DNA from: Limnobaculum eriocheiris
GTDB lineage: Bacteria > Pseudomonadota > Gammaproteobacteria > Enterobacterales > Enterobacteriaceae
Length of the DNA stretch: 64,000 nt
NCBI RefSeq assembly: GCF_021010575.1
Contig: NZ_JAJNAG010000007.1
Span: 1-64,000, forward strand
Reading direction: 5' to 3'
In this document: in pieces, positions 18,052 to 27,105 of the stretch
Numbering within the stretch: the stretch's first letter is position 1
Layout: each line of letters opens with the position of its first letter
Made by a program: the position numbers and the translations under genes
The notes under the pieces: model-generated
What the model was told of the DNA's origin: nothing
Seen by the model: only the letters and a program-made list of their open reading frames with translations
Database searches by the model: none

Positions 18052-18154
18052 TTGGTCTGGTGTCAGTTTCGCCGCTTTGGGTGTAGTGTTTATCCCGGCA
18101 GTAGTGCTTGCGTCGAGCAAAGGGGCGTTGGGGCGAACGCCCCTCTGCACTCCC
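18052..18154. repeat. 103-bp structured repeat, copy B
   Basis: This is a direct repeat of copy A with scattered substitutions and no insertions or deletions. The hairpin stem GGGGCGTT/AACGCCCC is kept while its loop changes by one base. Confidence 0.75.
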
Positions 18155-18198
18155 CGCGCCTGCGCAGCCGACTGTTGACCGCCGCGTAGCGGCGGCAA

Positions 18199-18303
18199 CC
18201 TCAGTCAATAAAAAAGCTGACGCACCGGCGCAGAGCCGCTCCAGACGTCGCTGCGCCTCGACCAACATCCATGTTGGTCGTGCTACTTTTTTATTGACTG
18301 AGG
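18199..18303. repeat. Nested inverted-repeat element (105 bp)
   Basis: CCTCAGTCAATAAAAAAG (18199-18216) and its exact complement (18286-18303) form an 18-bp outer stem. Inside are a GGCGCAG/CTGCGCC pair and the perfect hairpin CGACCAACAT-CC-ATGTTGGTCG (18259-18280), which is related to the hairpin at 7753-7772. The perfect ends and structured core suggest a non-coding mobile or REP-type element. It encodes nothing visible. Confidence 0.7.
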
Positions 18304-18325
18304 CAACATTCGGATGCTTTAACCT

Positions 18326-18433
18326 GAAGGGCGAAGGGCGAAGGGCGAAGGGCGAAGGGCGAAGGGCGAAGGGCGAAGGGCGAAGGGCGAAGGGCGAAGG
18401 GCGAAGGGCGAAGGGCGAAGGGCGAAGGGCGAA
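18326..18433. repeat. Heptanucleotide tandem repeat, 15 copies of GAAGGGC
   Basis: GAAGGGC is repeated fifteen times without interruption, then a final GAA, giving 108 bases. Long frames through it on both strands are artefacts of the 7-base period. It lies 55 bases beyond the mtlR stop. Uninterrupted units of this kind usually vary in number between isolates. Confidence 0.95.
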
Positions 18434-18487
18434 ACCTGACGCACCCGGTAACCGAGTACAGACGGTCTTCCGGCCAGAATATTCACT

Positions 18488-19024
18488 CTAGAAAGCCTTC
18501 TTATGCCCCAATCTCGACAACAAATCCGTAATATACAGCACCAACGTCGAGCGGATAGCCTGCTGATAACGCTGAAGCTGCATATCCACCAGCTTGTCAT
18601 CAATCACCTCTTCCGGCAGGTTTAGTACCGGGGGTGGGGGGAGGGCAATCCCATGCAACATATGTAACGGACCCAGCACCTCATCATCGGTAAAGCTGAG
18701 ATTACCCTGAATATTGAGCAGCTCATTATTGAGTGCCAGTAGCAGCTCAACATCTTCATATTCATCCCGGGTGATGACTCCCAGGGCGTAAATCAACTTC
18801 AGGCGTACCGGAAGTGCTGCCAGAGGGCCTGAACCCTCCAGCAATGGCTCGACGGCATACTTGACGGCATAATCATCTTTGCGGAATACCTGCAGGATCA
18901 GCAGATCGACGGCGTCGGCTAACAGGCTGACAGCAGCCTCAATAAAGCCTTTCACCGTTAATCTGGCATTCAAACGTTCCAGAATGCGGTTTTCAAATAC
19001 CTGTGTTTCTTCCATTGTTGCCAT
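18488..19024 (-). CDS. mtlR: Mannitol operon repressor MtlR
   Basis: MtlR is the helical repressor that dampens mannitol operon expression in enterobacteria. The 178 residues match E. coli MtlR, with LQVFRKDDYAVKYAVEPLL, RLKLIYALGVI and FTDDEVLGPLHMLHG all conserved. It lacks a classical helix-turn-helix, as expected. The E. coli protein is slightly longer at the N-terminus; here the frame starts MATMEETQVFENR with only a weak ribosome site. It is the last gene of the mtlA-mtlD-mtlR order on the minus strand. Confidence 0.93.
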   Translation of the reverse strand: MATMEETQVFENRILERLNARLTVKGFIEAAVSLLADAVDLLILQVFRKDDYAVKYAVEPLLEGSGPLAALPVRLKLIYALGVITRDEYEDVELLLALNNELLNIQGNLSFTDDEVLGPLHMLHGIALPPPPVLNLPEEVIDDKLVDMQLQRYQQAIRSTLVLYITDLLSRLGHKKAF

Positions 19025-19120
19025 AGTTTACTTTGCCAGCTAACGTTTTTACCTGAATAGCAGACATTGCTGCCCGATGTTGTTACATAAAAGTGTATAC
19101 TCACATTATACAGACATCTG

Positions 19121-20275
19121 TTAAGCCTGACGCTGCATGGTGTTATACACATTTGTTATTTGAGTCACAACTTTGGGTTGATCCTGAAGGTTACAAGCAT
19201 CCCGCAGGGTTTGTTCAATACCTTTCGAGGCCAGCATATTTGCCAGCTCTTGCGCCTGTGGATCCTGTTCACTGCGATAATTCAATGCCGCCGCGATACC
19301 AATCAGTAAATTTTGATGTGGTAACCCGTATTCCAGCGTACCACGAAGCGGCTTAATTAACCGATCCCCTTCACTCAGCTTACGCAATGGCTGACGGCCT
19401 ACACGCTCAACGTCATCATGCAAATAGGGGTTCTCAAAACGACTCAGGATTTTATCAATATAGGCGGCATGCTGCTCAGGATCGAATGAGTAACGCCGAA
19501 TCAACACAGCACCGCTCTCTTCCATCGCAGCTTTTACTATCTGACGAATATCCGGATTGAGAATAGCCTCACGAATGGTTTTACATCCCGCCTGTTGACC
19601 TAAATAGGCAGTGATAGCGTGCCCGGTATTTAGGGTGAACAGCTTGCGTTCTATATAGGCCATTAAATTAGCGGTAGGTTCCATACCCTCAATATGGGGT
19701 AGCTCTCCTTTAAATTGAGTGCTGTCTACAATCCACTCGCTAAAGGTTTCAACCGTGACATCCAATGGATCGTTAGCTGCTTCGCCAGGAGGAACAATAC
19801 GGTCTACGGCAGAATCGACAAAACCAATGCATTGCTCCATCCATCCCTGCATCTCTTCAGGAATCTGTTGCATCACATGCTGCTTAAGCTGGCTGGTGCC
19901 ACGCACCATATTCTCGCAGGCAATAATGTTTAACGGCTGATTGTTACCTTGTTGGTAGCGAGCGATTAATCCCTGGGCCAGAGTACCGGCAATCTTTTCC
20001 AGCACTTGTGGGCCAACGGCCGTAGTGATGATATCGGCTTGCGCTATTTGACGAATAGCGTCCGGGCTGGCGCTGTGGATTGCGCTAATATGGCTCACTT
20101 TTTCTATTCTGGCATCTTTACCAACCACATTAACCTGATAGCTTTGCTGATGTGCCAGTTGATCAACCAACGGTTGGTTAACATCGGCAAAGGTGAGTTC
20201 GGCCTGAGCATCCGCCAAGAGTTTACCGATAAATCCACGCCCGATATTGCCCGCACCAAAATGTATTGCTTTCAT
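19121..20275 (-). CDS. mtlD: Mannitol-1-phosphate 5-dehydrogenase MtlD
   Basis: MtlD oxidises mannitol 1-phosphate, delivered by the MtlA phosphotransferase, to fructose 6-phosphate with NAD+. The 384 residues begin [20 protein letters not shown], the NAD-binding motif, and contain [18 protein letters not shown] from the catalytic domain. AAGG lies eight bases before the start. It lies 134 bases after the EIIBA frame of mtlA, with a hairpin in between that may reduce read-through. Confidence 0.97.
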   Translation of the reverse strand: MKAIHFGAGNIGRGFIGKLLADAQAELTFADVNQPLVDQLAHQQSYQVNVVGKDARIEKVSHISAIHSASPDAIRQIAQADIITTAVGPQVLEKIAGTLAQGLIARYQQGNNQPLNIIACENMVRGTSQLKQHVMQQIPEEMQGWMEQCIGFVDSAVDRIVPPGEAANDPLDVTVETFSEWIVDSTQFKGELPHIEGMEPTANLMAYIERKLFTLNTGHAITAYLGQQAGCKTIREAILNPDIRQIVKAAMEESGAVLIRRYSFDPEQHAAYIDKILSRFENPYLHDDVERVGRQPLRKLSEGDRLIKPLRGTLEYGLPHQNLLIGIAAALNYRSEQDPQAQELANMLASKGIEQTLRDACNLQDQPKVVTQITNVYNTMQRQA

Positions 20276-20314
20276 AAGCTTAACCTTAATATTCTGTGTT
20301 CAAATCTAAACCGC

Positions 20315-20345
20315 AAAAAAAGATCAGGGGCTGGGGACCAGCCCC
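20315..20345 (-). terminator. Hairpin with T-run between mtlA and mtlD
   Basis: On the minus strand GGGGCTGG-TCC-CCAGCCCC forms a perfect 8-bp stem. A run of T follows after five bases. It could act as a partial terminator or as an RNA-stability element that lowers mtlD relative to mtlA. Confidence 0.6.
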
Positions 20346-20409
20346 TAATAACAAAGTATCAGCAGCTAAAATGATGACTGCGGCAGTAGATACTTTGCAA
20401 TACGTACAA

Positions 20410-21225
20410 CTAAGCGGCTTGCTCACCGGCCAGCAGGTCTAATACTTCCTGCACGCTGGTGGTTTTTGCCAGGCGTTCAATAATGCCGTCTTCATCCAAT
20501 GCATTGGTTAAACGGGTAATAACCTGAATATGCTGGTTATTCCGTGCCGCAATACCAATGACCAGATGGGCTGTCTCTTCCGCGCTATCGCCGAAACAGA
20601 CCCCCTGTGGGTATTGACAAATCACTACGCCGGTATTCAGTACGCGATCTTTGGCTTCTACGGTGCCGTGTGGAACGGCAATGGATTCTCCAAGATAGGT
20701 TGAGGTTAACGCTTCACGGGCCAGCATTGCGTCGATATAGTCTGGCTCCACATAGCCGCCATCAACCAGCATCTGACCGGCAAAGCGGATAGCCTGCTCT
20801 TTATTGTCAGCCTGCAAGTTGAGGAAGATATTATTGGCACTCAGCTCAAACAGATTTTCTTCCTGATGGGCCGGGTCAAAATGTTCATCATTAGCTGCGA
20901 CAATAGTTTGAGTAATCAATTTGCTGTCGTTGGCGGCCTGCGGATGTTTGGCCGCCAGCAGCCGGGCCGTTAATTCGTTATAAAGCTGACTGTCGAGAAA
21001 GTTTTTCAGCGAGATATGGATAGCATGAGGCGCATGGTCCATCGCCCGACGGGTAAGGTCCTGATGCGTAATCACCATATCCACGCCTTCCGGCAGACTG
21101 TTAATCGCGCAGTTGGCGACAGAAATATGGTTGAGTCCTGCATCTTTTATTTTTTTACGCAATACACCGGCACCCATGGCGCTGGAGCCCATACCGGCAT
21201 CGCAGGCAACTATAATGGTGCGCAC
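20410..21225 (-). CDS. mtlA: Mannitol PTS EIIB-EIIA part of MtlA (separate frame)
   Basis: This frame carries the cytosolic half of MtlA: EIIB at residues 1-95 with the phosphorylated cysteine in VACDAGMGSSAMGAG, and EIIA at about 125-270 with the active histidine in ESIAVPHGTVEAKD. In E. coli both domains are fused to EIIC in one protein of 637 residues. Here the frame begins at a GTG overlapping the end of the EIIC frame by 16 bases. Weak GGTGA lies ahead of it. The domain itself looks intact. It could be made by coupled re-initiation, or the split could be a one-base loss in an A run at 21241-21245. Confidence 0.9.
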   Translation of the reverse strand: MRTIIVACDAGMGSSAMGAGVLRKKIKDAGLNHISVANCAINSLPEGVDMVITHQDLTRRAMDHAPHAIHISLKNFLDSQLYNELTARLLAAKHPQAANDSKLITQTIVAANDEHFDPAHQEENLFELSANNIFLNLQADNKEQAIRFAGQMLVDGGYVEPDYIDAMLAREALTSTYLGESIAVPHGTVEAKDRVLNTGVVICQYPQGVCFGDSAEETAHLVIGIAARNNQHIQVITRLTNALDEDGIIERLAKTTSVQEVLDLLAGEQAA

Positions 21226-22376
21226 ATAGTCACCATATCGTTTTTGTTCATGGCAGGCTGTGCTGCTCCGCCCTGGGCTTTATTGCCTTTGGCCGGTTGT
21301 TTCATACCTTGCATACGGCGAGTGGCATCTGCCAGACCGTTATTCTCTTCTTCACCGGCAGGTGCGCGTTTAAGCATTACGGCAGAAACCAGGAATGAGA
21401 CAATACCCGACGCCAGAATTGACAGAACGACACCAATTAGCGATGACTTTGGTGTCATCAGCAGTACGGCAAAAATAGAACCGGGAGAAGCCGGGGAAAC
21501 TAATCCTGCATTAAACAGCGTCAGGGTAAACACCCCGGTCATTCCGCCTAAAATCACCGCTATAATTAAACGCGGGTTCATTAAAACGTAAGGGAAATAG
21601 ATCTCATGAATGCCGCCAAAGAAGTGGATGATGACCGCACCCGGAGCGGACTGTTTTGCACTACCCTTACCAAAAAACATATAGGCCAGCAGAACGCCAA
21701 GACCAGGACCCGGGTTAGCTTCAATCAGAAAGAAAATAGATTTGCCGGTTTCTGTGGCCTGTTGGATCCCTAAGGGAGAGAAAATTCCGTGGTTGATGGC
21801 GTTATTCAGAAACAGGATTTTAGCCGGTTCAACAAAAATCGAAGTCAATGGCAGCAGGTTGTTCTGCACCATAATATTCACCCCGGCGGCCATCACTTTC
21901 GACAGTGACTCAACCAGAGGGCCAATAGTCATAAAGGCCAGAATAGCCAGCAGCATACCAATAATACCGGCAGAGAAGTTATTCACTAACATCTCAAAAC
22001 CGCTTTTGATTTTACCATCAACCCAACGGTCAAAGCGGCGAATGGCATAACCACCTAAAGGACCGACTATCATGGCGCCCATAAACATCGGCATATCGGC
22101 ACCGATGATCACTCCCATAGTGGTAATTGCCCCAACCACACCACCGCGTTCGTCACCAACCAGACGCCCACCGGTGTAGCCAATTAACAGCGGCAGCAGA
22201 TAGGTAATCATTGGGCCAACCAGTTTAGCCAGCGTTTCGTTAGGTAGCCAACCAGTAGGAATAAACAGTGCAGTAATCAGCCCCCAGGCAATAAATGCGC
22301 CGATATTGGGCATCACCATATTGCTGAGGAAACGGCCAAAATTCTGTACCTTGACCTTTATATTTGGTGATAACAT
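21210..22376 (-). CDS. mtlA: Mannitol PTS permease EIIC part of MtlA
   Basis: This 388-residue frame encodes the membrane-embedded EIIC domain that binds and translocates mannitol. It follows E. coli MtlA from MLSPNIKVKVQNFGRFLSNM through GADMPMFMGAMIVGPLGGY and IIHFFGGIHEIYFPYVLMNP (with the key glutamate of GGIHE) to the interdomain linker. It then leaves the family sequence at NKNDMV and stops after TMCAPL, exactly where EIIB should follow. The start has GAGGGG as ribosome site. The promoter region upstream contains several CRP-like sites. Linker-level truncation may be tolerated if EIIBA is made separately. Confidence 0.93.
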   Translation of the reverse strand: MLSPNIKVKVQNFGRFLSNMVMPNIGAFIAWGLITALFIPTGWLPNETLAKLVGPMITYLLPLLIGYTGGRLVGDERGGVVGAITTMGVIIGADMPMFMGAMIVGPLGGYAIRRFDRWVDGKIKSGFEMLVNNFSAGIIGMLLAILAFMTIGPLVESLSKVMAAGVNIMVQNNLLPLTSIFVEPAKILFLNNAINHGIFSPLGIQQATETGKSIFFLIEANPGPGLGVLLAYMFFGKGSAKQSAPGAVIIHFFGGIHEIYFPYVLMNPRLIIAVILGGMTGVFTLTLFNAGLVSPASPGSIFAVLLMTPKSSLIGVVLSILASGIVSFLVSAVMLKRAPAGEEENNGLADATRRMQGMKQPAKGNKAQGGAAQPAMNKNDMVTMCAPL

Positions 22377-23032
22377 AAAACACCCCTCGAGGTACGCGCA
22401 GATGGTGGTGCGCGTGTAGTAGTCGGGACGGTTTCGCCAAAAACCGTCAATCGTTTTTCAATGCAGGCCGACTCTATCACGACATTTTTATCTCGCGTAC
22501 CCCGGGGTGGACTTTGTGATCAATGTCACCCAGTCACCCCCCTTGCGCTATGTTTATGTGTGACATTAATCACAAGAATGGGCTGTAATAAAGCGACAAT
22601 GTTAATAAAAGTTCTGATTTAGTGGATTTTATGTGATCAAGATCGCTTTTTTGTTAGTGGTGTTTGTTTATTAAATGAGATATTCATCACAAAATATTTT
22701 TTCATTTCCCACTTTGCCAATCAATAACCCTGTTTTGAATCCATTACTTTGGTAGCTTATTATTATTTCTGTAACTTAATTACAATTTATTGGTTTTTTT
22801 ACGACTCTATTTCAGGAATACCGCATGGCGCCTGGTATTTTTCAAATCTTTCTTTTCCAGTACCCACGCATGTAGTGCGTTATTACTTTTATGTTCACTG
22901 TTTTACAAAGGCTTGTGTGTTGGAGATTGCGTTAAACCTCTGATATTGATCCCGAACTAAACCAGGTGATATCACAGATCCCAGAAATGATGGATATTCT
23001 GCGCCGCACATAGCGGATTGCTGTAGGCCAAT
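22377..23032. promoter_or_regulatory. mtlA: mtlA promoter region
   Basis: These 656 bases lie between mtlA and the MFS gene. CRP-like sites are at 22515-22530 (TGTGA-TCAATG-TCACC), 22559-22574 (TGTGA-CATTAA-TCACA, a full consensus match) and 22632-22647 (TGTGA-TCAAGA-TCGCT). A GACGGTTT/AAACCGTC hairpin (22427-22448) sits in the leader. Several CRP sites are known for E. coli mtlA. Toward the right end, a short frame at 22934-23013 reads DPELNQVISQIPEMMDILRR before a stop and may be the tail of a lost gene; I cannot identify it. Confidence 0.7.
22559..22574. promoter_or_regulatory. Consensus CRP site upstream of mtlA
   Basis: TGTGA-CATTAA-TCACA matches all ten defined positions of the CRP consensus. 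It is about 185 bases upstream of the mtlA start and flanked by two weaker sites. Confidence 0.75.
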
Positions 23033-24247
23033 TTATGACTTAACTACCGCGGTGCGACATAATAAATAGCTTAAAACAATTCCCAGTACACCCCAGACTC
23101 CGGTTAACAGCCATACCGACCCCCAACCTTGAGTATATTCCACCACCAAAGCAACAATGATCGGGCCGGCAAACTGCCCAAAGCTTATCCACTGTTGTAA
23201 CCAACCAATGGTAACGGGAATATTTTGTGCTGATGGGGTCACTTTAACGGCCAGATTAAACAGAGTCGCCGGGGCCAGCCCTCCGACAGCAGAAAACAGA
23301 GTTATAGCGATAAATTGAATCCATGGGGAGCTGTTGAGTCCAAAGGCAATAAAAGCGGACAGAATCATAGTAATGAAAGCAATATTTAACAGCAGATTAG
23401 CAGATACCTTGTGTTGTAACAGTTTTCCTGCCAATAAGTTCCCAACAATATTAACCCCGGCGGCAATTGCTGTGAAGGTACCCATTAGTGCACCGGAGAT
23501 CCCTGCTTCACGGTAGATAATGGGAAGAAAACTTATGATTGCCACCCACTGACTGGTATACATGGAGAAGGTGACCGCCACCAACCAGGGTTCTTTCGTC
23601 GTCAGGGTTTGTTTGATGGACAACCAGGCTTGATGTAACTGGTTATTCGAAGGAGAGGGGCTTGAGTTATTCTCCTTCACTAGCAACCACACCAGCAGCG
23701 CCATCAACAGGGTGATAATGCCCGAACCTACCCATAGCACTGACCAGTCAAAATAGTTGATCATGGAGGCACCGGCAAATAGCGCAAATACCGTTGCCGT
23801 TGGTATATAGGCACTCCATAAGGCAACAAAGAAACTTAATCGGGCTTTGGGGGCTATATGCCTGATTAAGGCCAGGGCAGACATGGTTACCATTAATAAG
23901 GCAAAGCCTTCAATAATCCGAAATATCAGTAGCATTGAGATGTTGTTGGCCGTTGCACCGGCAAATGATGCCGCGGAGAGGACCAACAGGCCAATAAGAA
24001 TACTTTGCTTTTGTCCTATACGCTGGACAAACAGACCAAATACCAGCCCCAGTAGCATTCCCGCCAGTTGAAATACCGAAATTAACCATCCCGTCTGCGA
24101 CAGGGTTAGCGCCAGCGTTTCCTGCAACACAGGCAGCACCGGAGGCAGTTTCCAAATATGTAATGCGGCACTCACTCCTGCCAGAAAGACGATAAAAGCT
24201 CGAGTGGCGGAAGAGGTTACTGCTTGTTTCTGATGGCTGACAGACAT
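23033..24247 (-). CDS. MFS transporter, CynX/NimT-like
   Basis: This is a predicted inner-membrane major facilitator of 404 residues with about twelve helices. An early loop reads FVQRIGQKQSI, a variant of the GxxxDRxGRK signature, and the central loop carries a hydrophilic serine/asparagine stretch (NNSSPSPSNNQ). The start MSVSHQKQAV is preceded by AGGAG at a good distance; a frame 21 codons longer lacks such a site. The general pattern resembles cyanate/nitroimidazole-type (CynX/NimT) transporters, but the substrate cannot be told. It has no partner gene in an operon. Confidence 0.78.
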   Translation of the reverse strand: MSVSHQKQAVTSSATRAFIVFLAGVSAALHIWKLPPVLPVLQETLALTLSQTGWLISVFQLAGMLLGLVFGLFVQRIGQKQSILIGLLVLSAASFAGATANNISMLLIFRIIEGFALLMVTMSALALIRHIAPKARLSFFVALWSAYIPTATVFALFAGASMINYFDWSVLWVGSGIITLLMALLVWLLVKENNSSPSPSNNQLHQAWLSIKQTLTTKEPWLVAVTFSMYTSQWVAIISFLPIIYREAGISGALMGTFTAIAAGVNIVGNLLAGKLLQHKVSANLLLNIAFITMILSAFIAFGLNSSPWIQFIAITLFSAVGGLAPATLFNLAVKVTPSAQNIPVTIGWLQQWISFGQFAGPIIVALVVEYTQGWGSVWLLTGVWGVLGIVLSYLLCRTAVVKS

Positions 24248-24444
24248 AACGCTCCTGAGCAATAACATCCATAATCCGTTAACATCAGGGGGATGCAAAG
24301 TGTCGACCATAGCTCAAAATTAAATTATTTATAACAATTAATTATCAAATTTGTTACATAAATCGTTTCAGGTATAGAATACCAGTGAACAGAAATCAAA
24401 ACCTGTGAGTGGAAACGTTTTCTATAAGGAACATTTATCAGGAG

Positions 24445-24768
24445 TTACTTTGATGCAATAGCAATGGATTGTTTGAGTAGGGCAATCAGTTCGCTACCGT
24501 CCCGGGTGGTAAACTTTGCGCAGGGTGCATCCCAGTTATTGTCAGAAATGGCATAGATAACGAATTGCCCCTGATCGTCAAAAGAGGGATACCAACCAAT
24601 ATCAACAATATTGCCGTTGCTGAATTCTATTTGTAGTAAATCTTCATCAAGGTAATCAATTAAAGAGGATAAAGATTGATTTAAATTTAATGAGGTAATT
24701 TGATTGTAGATACTAACGCTATTTTGCACTTTGATAGTAGCGCCACACACTATGATTTCTTTAGCCAT
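24445..24768 (-). CDS. Hypothetical protein, 107 residues
   Basis: I do not recognise this protein. It has no signal peptide or membrane segment, and is acidic in the middle (SLIDYLDEDLLQIEFSNGN) with a mixed strand/helix character. Its base composition is more AT-rich than the neighbouring operons, and the ribosome site is weak, so it may be a recent arrival. It stands alone between the two MFS genes. Small acidic proteins of this type can be immunity proteins, but nothing here shows that. Confidence 0.5.
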   Translation of the reverse strand: MAKEIIVCGATIKVQNSVSIYNQITSLNLNQSLSSLIDYLDEDLLQIEFSNGNIVDIGWYPSFDDQGQFVIYAISDNNWDAPCAKFTTRDGSELIALLKQSIAIASK

Positions 24769-25516
24769 TAAATTCGTCTTATTTTTATTAAAGTCAATTA
24801 ATAATGATTAAAAACGCTTTGATTATAATAAATATATCTTGAATTTTGAAGTGGTTATATTGAAATTATTATAAAATCATTCGTTATTTAATTATATTTA
24901 GATAATTTTTTGTTATATATAAAATAAAAAAAACAATGTATTGAGAGTCAGGATAATCATTTTCTGATATCAGAGTTTGATCGACAGGCTCCTGGGAAGA
25001 GTATTTTATCCATTTGGGATATAAAACCATCAACCTGCCGGTGGAGAAAACAGAGGGGTTATTCTATTTTTTCCCTTAAGGCATGCGATTATCTTTTGAC
25101 AGAAAATTATTTTTAACAGAAGTGTTGTATAAAGGCTCGATTTTTACCAGTCACACACGGTCTGACAGGCTATATTTGTTATGAATCATTCTTAATACGA
25201 ATTTATTTAGATAAATATTCTGGGTTTTGCTGACAAATAAAGCATGATGACCTATTTTCAGTTGTGTGGTTTACAGTATGTCGAATTTACTGCTATAACT
25301 AGTAACAAGTGACCATTCATACAGCTACGCAGTACTGACCGCGAATCAATGGATTGAGTGCCTTCAGCGACAGAACATCTCTGAACGATATATGCATTCC
25401 TGATTTATTTTCCGGCTACGGAATGTGTTCGCGTCGGTCACTTTTGGAAACCTAATTAATCTATTTTTAGGCAAGATTTTCGCAAATACAATAATTCGAT
25501 AACAGGTTATAAGTAA
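24769..25516. other. AT-rich intergenic region before MFS gene
   Basis: These 748 bases hold no convincing gene. A slightly GC-richer block at about 24975-25060 may be a gene remnant but has no recognisable motif. The promoter of the following transporter must be within it. Confidence 0.45.
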
Positions 25517-26872
25517 ATGACAGCGTCTTCACCTACAATAACAGGCCAGCCCAAAGCGCGACCGTTGAATAATAATGATTATAAGACCTTAGGGTTATCT
25601 TCCCTTGGTGGAACCCTGGAGTTTTATGATTTCGTTATCTTTGTTTTCTTTACCGGAACATTAACCCAACTGTTTTTCCCTGGTGATAATGAGTTTATTG
25701 CCCAAATGAAAACCCTGGGTATTTTTGCTGCCGGTTATCTGGCTCGCCCGCTCGGTGGGATTATTATGGCGCACTACGGCGATAAAATTGGCCGTAAGCG
25801 CATGTTCACCCTAAGTATTTTCCTGATGGCATTACCAACGCTGGTGATTGGTTTACTGCCAACTTACGCTTCTATTGGTGTGATGGCACCCATTCTTCTG
25901 TTACTGATGCGCATCCTGCAAGGTGCAGCAATCGGTGGTGAAATGCCGGGCGCATGGGTATTTATTGCAGAACACACCCCTGAGCAGCGTTATGGTTTAG
26001 GTATTGGTACCCTGACCTCAGGTATTACTGGCGGTATCCTGCTGGGTTCCATTGTGGCTATCTTTATTCAACGTAGCTACAGCACGACAGAAATTAACGA
26101 TTATGCATGGCGTATTCCGTTTATTCTTGGTGGCGTGTTTGGTTTTATTTCGGTTTACATGCGTAAATTCTTGCAGGAAACCCCAATTTTTAAAGAGATG
26201 GCAGAAAAGCATGCTCTGGCAAAAGAGCTTCCGGTTAAAACGGTTATTAAGAGCCATAAGCTGGCCTGTGGTATTACCGCAATTTTGACCTGGTCTCTGT
26301 CTACGGCGGTGGTGGTAACCATTCTGATGACGCCTTCTGTTGTGGTAGAGAAGATGTATCAGATCGACAGAACCATTTCGCTGGAGGCTAACTGCGTTGC
26401 TACACTCATGTTAACGCTGGGCTGTATTTTCTGGGGATGGATTAGCGATAAGCTGGGTACCCGAGTCTGTATGGCGGCATCCTGGGGTGGTTTAGCAATT
26501 ACGGCTTACCATTTTTACAGTTCGCTGCATCCGGGAATTGGCGCAGGGGAATTGATGTTTAATTATGGTTTGATGGGGCTGTTTGTTGGTGCTATTGCCA
26601 CAACGCCAATTGTTGGTGTTCGTGCCTTCCCACCGGCTATTCGTTTCTCCGGCTTGTCTTTTGCTTACAACCTGGCTTACGCGGTATTTGGTGGTTTAAC
26701 CCCAATGATAACCGGCGCATGGCTACAGCAAAGCTCTATGGCTCCGGCTTATTACGTAGGAATTGTATCCCTGTTAGCGGTTGCGGTTGCTTTCCTGCCG
26801 CTGGCTTACAAAGGCTGGACAGCAAAAAAGCAGCCTGACGCGATTCCCGCGTCGCCGATTATTGCTGATTAA
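25517..26872 (+). CDS. MFS transporter, metabolite:H+ symporter (MHS) type
   Basis: This is a 451-residue inner-membrane transporter with twelve predicted helices. The MHS-type signature is seen in SSLGGTLEFYDFVIF near the N-terminus, followed by the loop GDKIGRKRMF, then RILQGAAIGGEMPGAWVF and the YAWRIPFILGG motif after helix 6. Relatives (ProP, ShiA, YhjE, citrate and osmolyte carriers) move organic acids or zwitterions with protons. The substrate cannot be assigned. It is a single gene with its own terminator. Confidence 0.85.
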   Translation: MTASSPTITGQPKARPLNNNDYKTLGLSSLGGTLEFYDFVIFVFFTGTLTQLFFPGDNEFIAQMKTLGIFAAGYLARPLGGIIMAHYGDKIGRKRMFTLSIFLMALPTLVIGLLPTYASIGVMAPILLLLMRILQGAAIGGEMPGAWVFIAEHTPEQRYGLGIGTLTSGITGGILLGSIVAIFIQRSYSTTEINDYAWRIPFILGGVFGFISVYMRKFLQETPIFKEMAEKHALAKELPVKTVIKSHKLACGITAILTWSLSTAVVVTILMTPSVVVEKMYQIDRTISLEANCVATLMLTLGCIFWGWISDKLGTRVCMAASWGGLAITAYHFYSSLHPGIGAGELMFNYGLMGLFVGAIATTPIVGVRAFPPAIRFSGLSFAYNLAYAVFGGLTPMITGAWLQQSSMAPAYYVGIVSLLAVAVAFLPLAYKGWTAKKQPDAIPASPIIAD

Positions 26873-26890
26873 GATGGGATGAAAATAAAG

Positions 26891-26914
26891 AAACCGCCAA
26901 ACGGCGGTTTTTTT
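26891..26914 (+). terminator. Rho-independent terminator after MFS gene
   Basis: AAACCGCC-AAAC-GGCGGTTT is a perfect stem followed by T residues, about 20 bases past the transporter stop. Confidence 0.93.
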
Positions 26915-27105
26915 ATTTCAGACTGATAATGGAGTCAGTTTTTAGGTCTGGTAGCAGCCAATCTATTTCTCATTGAAACATCTTGTCATTTTTATACAGG
27001 TTCGGGTTACAAAAAAAACGTTTTAATCTTTGCACAACTGAATAGACTGATTCCACTTTTCCTCTTTCAGTTTGAGACCGAAATATAAATTTAAATCATA
27101 CTATT

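Noticed and set aside
18326-18433. CRISPR-like array
   Set aside because: The units are 7 bases, directly adjacent and without spacers.
18108-18603. Open frames on both strands through the heptamer array (EGRRAKG and ALRPSPF periodic proteins)
   Set aside because: They are produced by the uninterrupted 7-base repeat, which has no stop codon; flanks show no start signal or homology.
21205-21250. Programmed -1 frameshift joining EIIC and EIIB
   Set aside because: The slip site would be C-AAA-AAC, not the canonical X-XXY-YYZ heptamer, and MtlA is not known to be made this way. A homopolymer indel is simpler.
22749-22943. 64-codon frame upstream of mtlA
   Set aside because: No ribosome site, odd composition (rich in Tyr and Phe from AT-rich DNA) and no family likeness.
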